From Aurantiochytrium sp. KH105 (taxonomy: Eukaryota; Sar; Bigyra; Thraustochytrida; Thraustochytriidae), in assembly GCA_003116975.1 (NCBI GenBank), contig BGKB01000389.1, positions 1 through 27,768 on the forward strand: DNA of 27,768 nt, written 5' to 3'. Each line of letters opens with the position of its first letter. Position 1 is the first letter of the stretch. A program made the position numbers and the translations under genes. The notes under the pieces were generated by a model, which searched no databases, was not told the origin of the DNA, and saw only the letters and a program-made list of their open reading frames with translations. Below, one piece after another: positions 17,790 through 27,768 of this stretch.

Positions 17790-19229
17790 TTACTCTTGCG
17801 AAAGCAACGACGCCACAAAAGCGCTCCGCGGCTGCTGCAACTTGCCTTGCGCACGCCGCGCCACCTCCAATATCGTCGCGTTTTCCAGGAACGCGACGGC
17901 ATCGACACGTTTTTCGATCTTCGCCAGCGCTAGCGCGTCTTGCCCTTTATCATTCTCCAAAACCAAATTGGCGTCTGTCAGGTAGCAGAGATGGATGCAG
18001 CGCAGAAGACCCGCCGCGGTGTGATGCGGTTCTTTTGGCTGCTGACATGCCAGCATGAGCGCGGTCCATCCACAATGATTTTGCACGTCGAGCATAGCGC
18101 CGCGCTCGATGAGCAACTGGGCCGTGTCGGGATGGTCGTTGCGGCATGCGAACATGAGCGCGGTCCATCCATCATCATTTTGTAGATCGAGCATGACGCC
18201 GTGCTCGATGAGCAATCGGGCCGTGTCGGGCTGGTCGTAACGGCACGCGAACATGAGCGCGGTTCGTCGATCTTTGGCCTGCAGGTCGAGCATAGCGCCG
18301 CGCTCGATGAGCAACTTGGCCGTTTCGGGCTGGTTGTAGCGGCACGCAAGCATGAGCGCGGTGCATCCCTCGTTGTCCTGCAGGTCGAGGTTGGCGCCGC
18401 GCTGAATGAGCAATTGGGCCGTGTCAGGCTGATCGTAGCGGCACGCGAACAAGAGCGCGGTCTCGAGCTTGGCGCCGCGCTTGATGAGCAAATGAGCGAT
18501 GGCAGGCTGCTTGTGGCAGCACGCGAGCGAGAGCGCGGTCAATCCATCTTTTGCCTGCAGGTCGAGGTTGGCGCCGCGCTCGATGATCAACTGGGCCGTG
18601 TCAGGCTGGCCGTGTTGGCACGCGAACATGAGCGCGGTGTATCCCTCGTTGTCCTGCAGGTCGAGGCTGGCGCCATGGTTAATGAGCAACTGGGCTATAT
18701 CAGGCTGGTCGTTGCGGCATGCAATCATGAGCGCGGTCTCGAGCTTGGCACCGCGCTTGATGAGCAAATGAGCGATGGCAGGCTGTTTGTGGTAGCACGC
18801 AAGCAAGAGCGCGGTCCATCCATCTTTTGCCTGCAGGTCGAGGTTGGCGCCGCGCTCGATGATCAACTGGGCCGTGTCAGGCTGGCCGTGTTGGTACGCG
18901 AACATGAGCGCGGTGCATCCCTCGTTGTCCTGCAGGTCGAGGTTGGCGCCGTGGTTAATGAGCAACTGGGCTATATCAGGCTGGTCGTAGCGGCATGCAA
19001 TCATGAGCGCGGTACCTCCCGTCTTGTCTTGCCGGTCAAGCTTGGCGCCGCGCTCGATAAGCATCCGGGCGATGTCGGGTTGGCCCTTGGTGTCTGGGTG
19101 AAGGGCCCACATGAGCGGAGTGTGCTTCACTTTGTTCACCCTCGCGTTGAGCTGGACGGGGTTGATTTGCACGACGCGCTGCACGCCAGCAAGGTCGCCG
19201 GTTCTGATGCGGCGGTGCATGCTCACCAT
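17790..19229 (-). CDS. Ankyrin-repeat protein, about 13 repeats
   Basis: 479 residues from ATG 19229, whose context (gccaagatgg) has the favoured A at -3 and G at +4. The stop is TAA at 17790, and the gene ends about 150 bp upstream of the ankyrin-kinase gene on the same strand. From residue 37 onward nearly all of it is ankyrin repeats of the TALMIACRYDQPDIAQLLI / GANLDLQDNEG type. Two repeats are shortened to 26 residues (GAKLETALMIAC and GAKLETALLFAC lack the loop). The last two units are irregular (ACQQPKEPHHTAAGLL, then DALALAKIEKRVDAV). There is no signal peptide, membrane segment or catalytic domain, so it is a cytosolic or nuclear binding protein. Neighbours suggest a recognition or adaptor role; that is inference. 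Confidence 0.88.
   Translation of the reverse strand: MVSMHRRIRTGDLAGVQRVVQINPVQLNARVNKVKHTPLMWALHPDTKGQPDIARMLIERGAKLDRQDKTGGTALMIACRYDQPDIAQLLINHGANLDLQDNEGCTALMFAYQHGQPDTAQLIIERGANLDLQAKDGWTALLLACYHKQPAIAHLLIKRGAKLETALMIACRNDQPDIAQLLINHGASLDLQDNEGYTALMFACQHGQPDTAQLIIERGANLDLQAKDGLTALSLACCHKQPAIAHLLIKRGAKLETALLFACRYDQPDTAQLLIQRGANLDLQDNEGCTALMLACRYNQPETAKLLIERGAMLDLQAKDRRTALMFACRYDQPDTARLLIEHGVMLDLQNDDGWTALMFACRNDHPDTAQLLIERGAMLDVQNHCGWTALMLACQQPKEPHHTAAGLLRCIHLCYLTDANLVLENDKGQDALALAKIEKRVDAVAFLENATILEVARRAQGKLQQPRSAFVASLLSQE
18455..19006 (-). repeat. 276-bp higher-order duplication within the ankyrin gene
   Basis: Two adjacent 276-bp blocks (18455-18730 and 18731-19006) each encode 33+33+26 residues. 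They are near-identical, including the same 7-residue loop deletion (tctcgagcttggc junction). A third, more diverged block follows at lower coordinates. The period is a multiple of three, so the duplication adds exactly three ankyrin repeats without breaking the frame. Confidence 0.88.
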
Positions 19230-19808
19230 CTTGGCGCCCTGCTCCCGCGTCAGTCCCTGCGCGTGCGTGTGCGAAGGCGCGGCGGGACGGGGCGAGGGTG
19301 GCGGGTGGTACGAAGGCGGGGCTGCCTTGAGACCGGGCAGGGCGGGCGGTCGGGCTCGGATGGAGGCGGGTTGGTGCTGTCGCCGGCGCGCGGCACATGC
19401 AGGGCCGGCAGCGAAGCGGGCGCCGTCAAGACGTGTCCGTCTTCTTGCGTCGCGTGGAAAGATCTCCAGCGGTCGTGAAGCGGGTCTGCAAGCAGCAGCT
19501 CTAAAGGTCGAGGTCGGCCAATCAATGCCTCTTGGAGCGCGTAGGATTCCGTGACATACTCACGCAACGCAAAGATCGCGTTTTGAGCGCGCGGCGAGAG
19601 CGCCGTGAGAGCGGTGTGAGAACGCGGTTGCTGCGCGGCGTCTGCTGCGAGGCGCGACCTGCCACTGCTTCAGTCCGCTGCGCCGCGCGTCTTGGGCGCC
19701 GCCGCAGAGCTCGCGTGGTACAGCCAGGTCGGCCCGCGCAGGCGGAGAAGGAGGCCCGGCGGAGGCGGATCGCGCGGCGGCGTCGAGGGCAGGGAACGAA
19801 AGAAAGAA

Positions 19809-19840
<32 letters not shown>

Positions 19841-21252
19841 GGAGCCTGACGTTCGTGCGGCGGAGAGAAGGAAGGAGAGCGGGGCAGGACAGCCGGGATG
19901 GCGGGGAGGAAGGGGTGAGGAGGGCGCCAAGGCACAGAGCGGCGTGCGGGCAGCGACAGCGACGGGGCGCAGCGGCCGGCTTCCCCTTGCGCGCGCACAC
20001 CCTCTTTCTGAGAATCGAGGCGGCAGGGAACAGCCGCCGCGGCTGCTCGCGGGGAGAAGAGGAGAAGAGGAGAAGAGGGAGGAGGGAGGTCCGAAGCTGC
20101 GGCACGCCGCGAGAGCCGCCTCAAGGTTGCCGCGGGTATGGGTCGCATCGCGCGCTGCGGCAGAGCGGCCTAGCGGCTGACAGCTGGCTGGCTGGTGGCT
20201 CTGGTGATTGCCGAGACGATGATGCCTGGGAGACGAACAGAGCGGGCTCGTGGGGGAGGGGGGGAAGAAAGGTGGTCGTGCAAGGGCGAGTTGCGTGGCC
20301 GGCGACACCATCATCTTCTTTTTATTCTTCTCGGCGAAGTGTCGCTTGGTTGGTCGTCGTAAAGCTTGATGCTTCAGTGATCACAGAAGACTTTTGGCGA
20401 GATTGGACGAGACTAGGACGAGACCAGCGGTGAGTGGGTTGAGCACAAGCACTTTGATCCCTCCTACGAAAGGTCCGAATCATGGCGGCTGTGGCGATGA
20501 TGAGCACTTCCTTTTCGAGTAGTGGCAAGCATTCACCCTTGATTCTTCTCTTGGGCCAAGCAGGCCAGGCCGGACTGCCTCATGAGCCACGCGTCTGGCT
20601 TTGACTTCGGTGTCTAACTTGCCGCGCTGCAGCTGCGAGCTCGTTGATGTGGGTGCCAAGATCTTACACCAGCCAAGTGTGTTATCGCGCGTTGCAAAGT
20701 GGATCATTGGTCCTTGCAAATGAACAAACAGTCAGGCGCAATCGGCAAAGGCTGCTTGGCGAATCTCTCCTGTCTCATCGCCGCCGCCAACGCAGATGAT
20801 GATGCCCGGAATCGCGGAGACGCTAGGGGCGCGCCCAGGCAGCGCGCGAACCCTGACAGATTGCGTTGAGAGCCCGATGTGCTCAGGCGGACGCGCGCTC
20901 GTGGCAGGTCTCGCCGCAGCGCCTTGCCGTTAGAGCGGTTTGAAGATGGATTGAGCCAACGACGATGAGCCAACGACGAGCGAAGGCGCGAAGGCGGCGA
21001 CTGCAGGCGCGGGTGTCGGCGACGCGAGCGAGAGAGCCAGGAGAGGAGCGGGGGCGTGAGTATGGTGAGCTGCAGTGGAGACGTGCAAGTAAGAAAGACC
21101 GCTTTGCGCTACCCGAAGATTCGACCTGGTGTGCACTAGCAAGCAAGGCAAAAAAAAGGCTGCCGCAGCGTCTTGGGCCTCGGCGAGCACTTCAGGTCAG
21201 GGCAAGGGCGTTTCAAACATTCTCGCAACATTTACTAGTCGAACCTAGAGTT
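19230..21252. other. Two-kilobase intergenic stretch, no gene seen
   Basis: From 19230 to about 20330 the DNA is GC-rich, with a GAAA microsatellite and purine-rich patches (gagaagaggagaagagg near 20057). Its frames are Arg/Pro/Ala/Ser-rich on both strands and carry no domain. From 20330 to 21252 composition is more balanced, again with no domain or RNA gene recognised. The first part should contain the promoter of the ankyrin gene; the last part is the 3' flank of the kinase-RING pseudogene. Confidence 0.45.
19797..19841. repeat. GAAA tetranucleotide microsatellite
   Basis: About eleven copies of gaaa with one slip (gaaaagaaag), ending gaaagagg. It lies in noncoding DNA about 570 bp upstream of the ankyrin gene's start. 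Confidence 0.9.
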
Positions 21253-22979
21253 TTAGCCGACATTGTCCGGCGCAAGGAGTGGACGTGGCTTGGCCTGGAC
21301 GATGGCACGTATGCCTGCATCCTGAATACGATTTGCCATGTACTCACGGAGACGCTGTGCTCGAAATCGAGCCCATGCTTGCTGCACGACAGCGAACTCG
21401 CTAAAGGATGAGTCCTTTTCTCCACCAGGTTTTGGTGCGCATCTCGCCACGTGGTGATGACAAGCCTGTGAGTTATTGCCTGTATCCTGGAGACACCATG
21501 CGCAGAAACGACACGGGCAAACGCCGCATGACAGAGCACAGCAGCCGTTAAAGTCGGCAAAGGCTGTCGAGCAGCGCGGGCACGACATGACGAGGACTGG
21601 ATCTTGAATTGTGTGAAGGTGATTCTGCGTCGTCGGATCCAGCCCATGTTCACGCAGCGCTGCATCGTGACGAAGCTAGAGCTGGCGCTCCTGCTCGGCT
21701 GCGGCGTCTCGCTCAAAATGCTTGCGCACGATGTTGAGCCAATTTGCAAAGTCTTCTGGGACAGCAGTTGCTATGGCATGTCCTGTGATGAGGAGCTTGC
21801 AGTCTGACGCGACACAGCACATGCTGCCATCGCGCAAGAAGTTCACGTGAGCATCAGGCCGAGCCGCGGCACGAACTAAGTGGCCCAAGCACTTTTTCTA
21901 ACGTAAAGTGACCATCAGCGCAAGAGACGCCCTCATCGGCGGGATAAGTATCAAGGCAAATGGCACACGAGGCCTCCTTCACAGGCTCGACCTGAAAGGC
22001 CCCGTGATGCAAGGCCTCGAGTGCAGTAGGCCGCTGACTTGGATCTTCAGACCGCAGGGACGATATAAGTGACTTGATTCCTTCTGATATCTCTGTGTTC
22101 CCAAAGAGCTTCGCGAGAACCACGCCCACAGAGAACATGTCCACGGCAGGCTCAATTTTGTCAACAACTTCGTCGCGCAGCAGCTCTGGCGCCATGTATT
22201 GCTTGGTTGATTGCAAAGGCTGCGTCATGGTCACGTCGTGCATCTGGACGCCGTCAAAGTTCCCTAGCACTGGTGAAAGACTTGGTGCGAGAAAAATATT
22301 CTTTGGCTTGATGTCGCAATGCACGAAACCTCGCGAGTGCAAATCGTGCAAACCGTACAAAAGACCGATGGCGATGCGCCTGCGCGTCGCCAAGTCTGCA
22401 AACGGGCTGTCTCGAATCCAGACATCAAGGTCGCCACCCTTGTAAAAGGGCATCAGAATGCAGCCCTGATGCGCGTCCTGCATGAAGGCGCCCTGAATAC
22501 GCACAATGTAGGCTGACTGCATCTGAGCAAGCACTGTCACTTGACGGTAAAAGCGACTGCTCCACTCTTCGTTGGCGAGATAAAAGGATTTGAGCACAAA
22601 GTCATGGCCATTTGGATTGCGTAGAAGTAGGACAATTTTGCCAGAATTGATGAAAGCTGCGCGACAGTCTCAACATCTTCACGCTTTGCGTTCGTCAGCC
22701 AGAGACCCAAAGTGGACAGCTCGTGGGGTATGCTGTTTTGTATGCGCAAGCTCTTGAGCCAATCTTGGTTTTGTATCAATTCTAACAAAAAAAGTTCCTC
22801 CGCATGCTTCAACACCCGTGCGCGCTCTTTGCGCAGCTCGCTGTCGAGCTTGTAAACGCTCCCGATCTGAGCAAGCTCATGCTCGAGGCCAGGAATTCGA
22901 GCTCGAGCTTCTGTATCTCCGTCATCGGCATCCTCGCGGGCGTAGCGAAGATCATGTTCAAGTCGTTCACGCTTCCGCT
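21253..22979 (-). pseudogene. Truncated, frameshifted paralogue of the kinase-RING/Rcat gene
   Basis: Reading on the minus strand, the copy starts abruptly at 22979 within the coiled coil (matching about residue 450 of the 14556-17633 protein). It runs to its C-terminus (LLAPDNVG, stop at 21253) and is colinear throughout. Lesions seen: a frameshift near 22650 (just before the kinase Lys, NGHDFVLKSF), a second near 21893 inside RING1 (CADGHFT, then KKCLGHLVRA in another frame), and an in-frame TAG near 21674 (ERQ-Leu-stop). The kinase segment between the frameshifts is open: HCDIKPKN is kept, but the DFG-equivalent is NFD, losing the metal-binding Asp. The Rcat block CPRC...CCALSC...CPCRFCAWC is intact. 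It is a tandem-type duplicate, same strand, with the ankyrin gene and 2 kb between. It cannot make a full product as read; the missing 5' half may lie across the ambiguous base at 22980. Confidence 0.88.
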
Positions 22980-22980
22980 N
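22980..22980. other. Ambiguous base at an abrupt junction
   Basis: A single n separates coding-like sequence of the kinase-RING pseudogene from the first repeat unit of the 1.4-kb array. Homology to the parent gene stops exactly at this base, which suggests an unresolved join rather than a simple base-call failure. Confidence 0.75.
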
Positions 22981-25900
22981 CTAGGTCACAGCCACGAAAA
23001 AAGTACGGGCGTGGCAGGACGAGGCGGCGCAGGGTAGGAGCTAGTGCTGAGGCAAGCGCTGACCTCGTCGACACAGTCGTTGTCTCTGCAGTGGATGCGA
23101 AAAGCGGCTCGTTATCGTGGGCTAAAAAAGAAGGCAAGCTGGCTGGGCTTGTTTGCCGCAGATCTCGCTGGGAGGGCTGCAGATCGTCCGCGCAGGCTGT
23201 GTACAGGATTTGACAAGATTTTGTTGCGTCACGTAAGCATTTTGGCATGGATCAGAGGCCTTGGCGGTGGTCCATGAGGCGTTTGTTTCACCGAAGAGGA
23301 GGTGTGTACGGGCGAACAAAGCTGCTACACAAGCTGCAGACCCGGCGAGACGTGCTCGCCGAGCGGACAGGTACAAATGAGCGCTAGGCAATATGGAGAG
23401 TCGTTTCTAAGATCGCTGACGCAGGTTACAGGTGTGTTTGGTGAGGAAGAGAGCCCAGAGTGCATTGCACGTGCAAAGTATTGGCTTGGAGATTGGTCTT
23501 ACGGAAAGAAAAAGGTGCCGCATCGTCAGCGAGTGGTCAAAATTGCGTGCAAGAGCTTGTGTGAGAGCTTGGCTGCGGATTAGAAAAATAACAGCCGCGT
23601 TCGAGGTGCAAGAAGGCGAGGAAGGTAAAAGTGAACAATAGGGGCCAGCGTTGGCAACGCACGCGAGAGCACGCAAAGATGCGCGATTATGGCCGAAGAG
23701 ATTTGGAAAGGCTGGCAAGCATGTGGCAGATCCGCGAGAGCAGTTCTGGCAGCGTGCGGCTTGTGTAAGTCAAGGCTAACGATGCGAACGAGATGTTGCT
23801 TGGCTTGAGTAGATGTGCTTTGTCCCGGCCTCAGCCTGCCAGCCCTGACGGATGATCTGCAAACGAGCTTGCCAAGACTGATCCAGGTGAGTAGCTTGGC
23901 TCTACGATCTTTGTTTGGATTGAGCGACTGTTGTTGGAAAGAAAAGCATGATAGTGCATTTGACCTTTTCATTTCTTGTTATTGAGCTGAGATGTTTGTT
24001 GGTTGACACGTTGCCTGCAGAAGAAATGAGCTGCGTCGTAGGACAGAGCGACGCGTGCGATGCATAGGTCTTGCACGGAGAGGTGGCGTGGCTAGATTTC
24101 GTCGGCGTGGGCGGAGAGCTCGTGCAGGCAGCGCTGTGTGAAAAAAAAAAAACTCACACAAAAACACGAAAATGAGGTGTGGCTTTGTGGCGCGAGATCG
24201 AGCGAGCGAGGAATGGCAGAGGCAAGGCAGAGGCAGGGGTTGCCAGCGTAGGACTGATGGAAGAGCTCAGCGTGATTACTTTTGCTGTTGGCGACCACGT
24301 GCGGCAGTGAAGGATGGCTAAACTTGACCAAAAATCACGAACAGATAAGGAGAGAATATGGGAGCGAGTGTATATGGCAAGCTTTGGGTACGTCACGGCC
24401 ACGAAAAAGTACGCGCGTGGCAAGGCGAGGCGGCACAGAATAGGACGTAGTGCTGAGGCAAGCAGTGAGCTCGTCGACAGCTTCATCGTCTCTGCATTGG
24501 ATGCGAAAAAGGCTCCTATTTAAGGAGGCAAGCTGGCTGGGCTTGTCCGCCGCAGATCTCAATGGGAAGGCTGCAGATTGTCCGCGCAGGCTGTTTGCAG
24601 GCTTTAGCAAGATGTTGCGGCGTCATGTAAGCATTTTCGCATGGATGAAGGGCCTTGGCGATGGTCCATGAGGCTTTTGTTTCACAGAAGAGGAGATGGA
24701 TGCGGGTCCGCGACGCCGCCACGCAAGCTGCAGACCCGGCGAGACGAGCTCGCCAAGATGACTGGCACGTATGGGCACTGGTCAAAACATTTGTTTGTTT
24801 GTAAGATTGTTGACGCCTGTTGCAGGTGTGATTGTCAAGGAAGAGAGGCCAACGTGCATTGTACGTGCAAGTATTGGCTTGGAGACAAGTCTCACGGATA
24901 GAAAAAGGTGCCGCATCGTCAGTGAGTGGTCACATTTGCGTAAGCAAGCTTGCTTGAGAGCTGGGCTGCGTATAAGCTAAATATCATCCGCGTTCGAGGT
25001 GCAAGAAGGCGAGGAAGGTAAAAGTGAACAATATGGGACAGCGTTGGCAACGCACGCCAGAGCAAGCAAATGCAGTGAGATCATTGTCGCAGGGCTTGAA
25101 GAAGGCTGGCAGGCATGTGTCAGATCCGCGAGAGCAGTCTCGGCAGCGTGCGGCTTGTGTAAGTCAAGGCTAGCGTTGCGAACGAGGTGTTGCTTGGCTA
25201 AGTTGATGTGCTTTGGCCCGGCCTCAGCCTGCCAACACTGACGGATGAACTGCAAATGAGCTTGAGAAGGCTGGCTCAAGTGTATAGGTTGGCGCCATGG
25301 TTTTTGATTGGATCGAGCGACTCTTATTGGAGAGAAAAGCATGCTCGTGCGTTTGTCTCTATCTTTTCTGTTATTAGTGCCGAGCTCTTTGTTGGTTTTG
25401 TTGTCAGCAGAAGAGGTGAGCAGCAACGTAAGACGGGGCGACGCGAGCGATGCATAGGCCTTTCATAGAGAGGTGACGTGGCTTGAATTGGGGGGCAAAG
25501 AGCTCGTGCAGGCAGCGTTGTTGTTGTGAAAAAGGAAGAGGTAAAAAAAAGAAGACAACGAGGTGTGGCTTTGTGGCACGAGATCGAGCGAGCGAGAGAT
25601 GGCAGAGGCAACACAAAGGCAGGAATGGCCAGCGCAATCCTGAGGCAACAGCTGAGCGTGGTTGCTTTTGCTGTCGGCAACCACATACAGCAGTGAAGGG
25701 TGGCTAAACTTGACCAAAAAAGGACGAGCTAATAAAGAGAGCGCGGGCGAGCGAGTGTATATGGCAAGCTTTGGCTACGCCACGGCCACGAAAAAAATAC
25801 GCGGGTGGCAGGACGAGGCGGCGCAGGGTAGGAGCTAGTGCCGAGGCAAGCGCTGACCTCGTCGGCACAGTCGTTGTCTCTGCAGTGGATGCGAAAAGCG

Positions 25901-27768
25901 GCTAGTTTTCGAGAGCTAAAAAAGAAGGAAAGCTGGCTGGGCTTGCTGTCACAAATGTCGCTGAGAAGGCTGCAGGTCGTCCACCCAGGCTGCGTGCAGG
26001 CTCTAGCAAGATGTTCTGGCGTCATGTCATTATTCTTTGCATGGATCAAGGGCCTTGACGGTGGTCCATGAGGCTTTTTTTCACAAAAGAGGAGATGGAC
26101 GCGGGTTCGCGATGCCGCCACGCAAGCTGCAGACCCAGCGAGGCGTGCTCGACGAGCTGACTGGCACGTGTGAGCGCTAGACATTGTATGCGATCGTTTG
26201 CAAGATTGTTGACGCGTGTTGCAGTTGTGATTGTCAAGCAAGAGAGCCCATCATGCATGGTGTCTGCAAAAATATTGGCTTGGACACTGAGTACACGGAC
26301 AGAAAGAGGCGCTGCATCGTCAGCGAATGATCAACGTTCCGTGTGAGAGCCTATACAAGAGCTGGGCCGCGAATCAGAGAAATTCCAGCTGCGTTCGAGG
26401 TGCCAGAAGGCGAGCAAGGTAAAAGTGAACAATATGTGGCAATGTTGGCAACGCACGCGAGAGCACGCAACTGCAGTGCGATCATGGTCGCAGAGCTTGA
26501 AGAAGGCTGGGAGGCATGTGTCAGATCCGCAAGAGCAGTCTTGGTAGCGTGTGGCTTGTGTAATCCAAAGCTAGCGTTGCAAACGACGTGCAGCTTGGCC
26601 AACTTGATGTGCTTTGGCCCGGCCTCAGCCTGCCAACACTGACGGATGATCTGCAAATGAGCTTGACAAGACTAGTCCAGGTCTGTAGCTTGGCTCTACG
26701 GTCTTTGTTTGGATTGAGCGACTGTTGTTGGAGAGAAAAGCATGCTGGTGCGTTTGTCTCTATTTTCCTTGTTATTGAGCCGAGCTCTTTGTTGGTTTCG
26801 TTGCCTGCAAGGAAGTGAGCAGCGTCGTTGGACAGTGCAACGCACGCGATGCGTAGATCTCGCACAGAGAGGTGGCGTGGCTAGATTTGGCCGGCGTGAG
26901 CAAAGAGCTCGTTCAGGCAGCGCTGTTGTGAAAAAAAAAGACGACACAAAAAATAGAAGGAAATGAGGCGTGGCTTTGTGGCACCAGACCGAGCAAGCGA
27001 GGACTGGCAGAGGCGAAACAAAGGCAGAGGAAGGCAGCGCAAGTCTAGTGCAAGAGCTGAGCGTGATTGGTTTTGCTGTTAATGATCACGTGCGACAGTG
27101 AAGGGTGGCAAGAGTTGACCAAAAAGGACGAACAAATAAAGAGAATATATGTGAGCGAGTGTTCATGCCAGGCGTTTGCTACTGCAAGATCATGAAAAAG
27201 TACGCGCATCGTAGGACGAGACGGCGTAGTGTCCAAGCTAGAGCTGAGGCAGGCGTCAAGCTCGTCGCCACAGTCATCGTCTCAGCAGTGTATGCGGAAC
27301 GCGGCTGCTTGTTGAGGCCAATGAAGAAGGCGTGCTGGCTGGGATAGTTCGCCGCAGATCTCGCTATGAAGACTGCAGATCGTCCGAGTTCGCTGTGTTT
27401 AGGCTCTAGCAAGGTGTTGTGGCGTCTTGTAAGCATTTTCGCATGGATCAAGGGCCTTGACGGTGGTTTTTATGACTTTTGTTCACGAGAAGATGAGGTA
27501 CGTACGAGTGAGCGAAGCAGCTACGCAAGCTGCAGACCCGGCGAGGCGTGCTCGCTGAGCTGACTGGCATGAATGAGCGCTGGACATTGTATGCGATCGT
27601 TTTCAAAAAGGTTGACGCATGTTGCAGGTGTGCTTGTCGAGCAAGAGTGTCCAACGTGCATTGTACGTGCAAAGTATTGGCTTGTAGACTGACTGCACGG
27701 ACGGAGAAAGGGGCCGCATCGCCAGCAAATAGTCAAACTTGCGTGGACAGACTTGTGTGAGAGCTGAG
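22981..27768. repeat. Tandem array of a ~1.4-kb repeat, about 3.4 units
   Basis: An anchor (gctgaggcaagcgctgacct or variants) recurs at 23046, 24452, 25840 and 27243, giving periods of 1406, 1388 and 1403 bp. Other blocks recur in the same order: ctgcagacccggcgag; ttggcttggaga; gcgttggcaacgcacg; ccggcctcagcctgcca; ctctttgttggttt; gctcgtgcaggcagcg followed by an A-rich tract; and gtggctttgtggc. Units differ by many substitutions and small indels (my rough impression is 75-85 percent identity). The first unit is cut at the ambiguous base and the last by the window end. Open frames differ between units and are interrupted, so I annotate no gene. It resembles satellite or subtelomeric-type DNA, but nothing here proves the location. 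Confidence 0.88.
24138..24161. other. A-tract hairpin inside the repeat unit
   Basis: In the first unit the sequence gtgtga, then twelve A residues, then ctcacac can fold back (gtgtga pairing with tcacac). The second and third units keep the A-rich tract at the same place (about 25528-25552 and 26930-26950) but not the perfect arms. The arms may therefore be incidental, while the A-rich position is a conserved mark of the unit. Confidence 0.5.

Noticed and set aside
19522..20314. Several overlapping 180-214-codon minus-strand frames
   Set aside because: Pro/Ser/Arg/Leu-rich in all frames because of GC-rich DNA and the GAAA tract; no domain, and frames compete equally on both strands.
24160..24200. 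Pol III A-box-like tggctttgtgg in each repeat unit
   Set aside because: One mismatch to the A box and no B box at a suitable distance; not enough for a tRNA- or SINE-type promoter.
23979..26966. Short ORFs in the 1.4-kb repeat units
   Set aside because: Corresponding units carry different stops and indels, so no frame is preserved across copies as expected for a gene.
22981..27768. CRISPR-like array
   Set aside because: Units are about 1.4 kb, diverged and without short repeat/spacer alternation; the genome context is eukaryotic.

Overview
The window looks like nuclear DNA of a gene-dense, intron-poor, fairly GC-rich single-celled eukaryote. It carries a mitochondrial-type frataxin and a Mediator subunit 17. 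It also carries large multidomain ankyrin, kinase, RING, NACHT and WD40 proteins of the kind abundant in stramenopile protists. A thraustochytrid/labyrinthulomycete or relative is my best guess, but this is inference from gene content only. The start is a run of G, and single ambiguous bases stand at 3480 and 22980; the second sits on an abrupt sequence switch and may mark a closed assembly gap.

Layout, left to right. (1) 43-2280, minus: a low-complexity protein of eleven 37-residue helical repeats with a Glu/Asp/Val tail. (2) 2281-3422: a GC-rich divergent promoter region with microsatellites. (3) 3423-3884, plus: frataxin. (4) 4096-4490: a 201-bp tandem duplication upstream of MED17 (4628-6583, plus). 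(5) 6584-8662: mostly noncoding, with one possible small gene (7529-7861) and two short direct-repeat pairs. (6) 8663-13200, minus: a TIR-NACHT-WD40 NLR-like gene, split by an apparent one-base frameshift or a tiny intron near 11850. Its eleven WD40 repeats are exactly 120 bp each. (7) 13365-14486, plus: an undeclared pseudogene of the SpoIIIAA/Ycf45 P-loop ATPase family. (8) 14556-17633, minus: an ankyrin-coiled coil-kinase-RING/Rcat fusion. (9) 17790-19229, minus: an ankyrin-only protein with a duplicated 276-bp module. (10) 19230-21252: noncoding, GC-rich. (11) 21253-22979, minus: a frameshifted paralogue of gene 8, truncated at the ambiguous base. (12) 22981-27768: about 3.4 copies of a diverged tandem repeat of about 1.4 kb with no convincing gene.

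The left 7 kb is housekeeping (iron-sulfur assembly, transcription). From 8.6 to 23 kb every recognisable gene except the ATPase relic is on the minus strand and has the build of a recognition/signalling protein. These are TIR NADase-like plus NACHT switch plus WD40 sensor, ankyrin plus kinase plus ubiquitin ligase, ankyrin alone, and a decayed duplicate. Internal repeats show recent homogenisation. I read this as an innate-immunity or self/non-self recognition island flanked by a satellite-like array; the function is inference, the architecture is seen directly.
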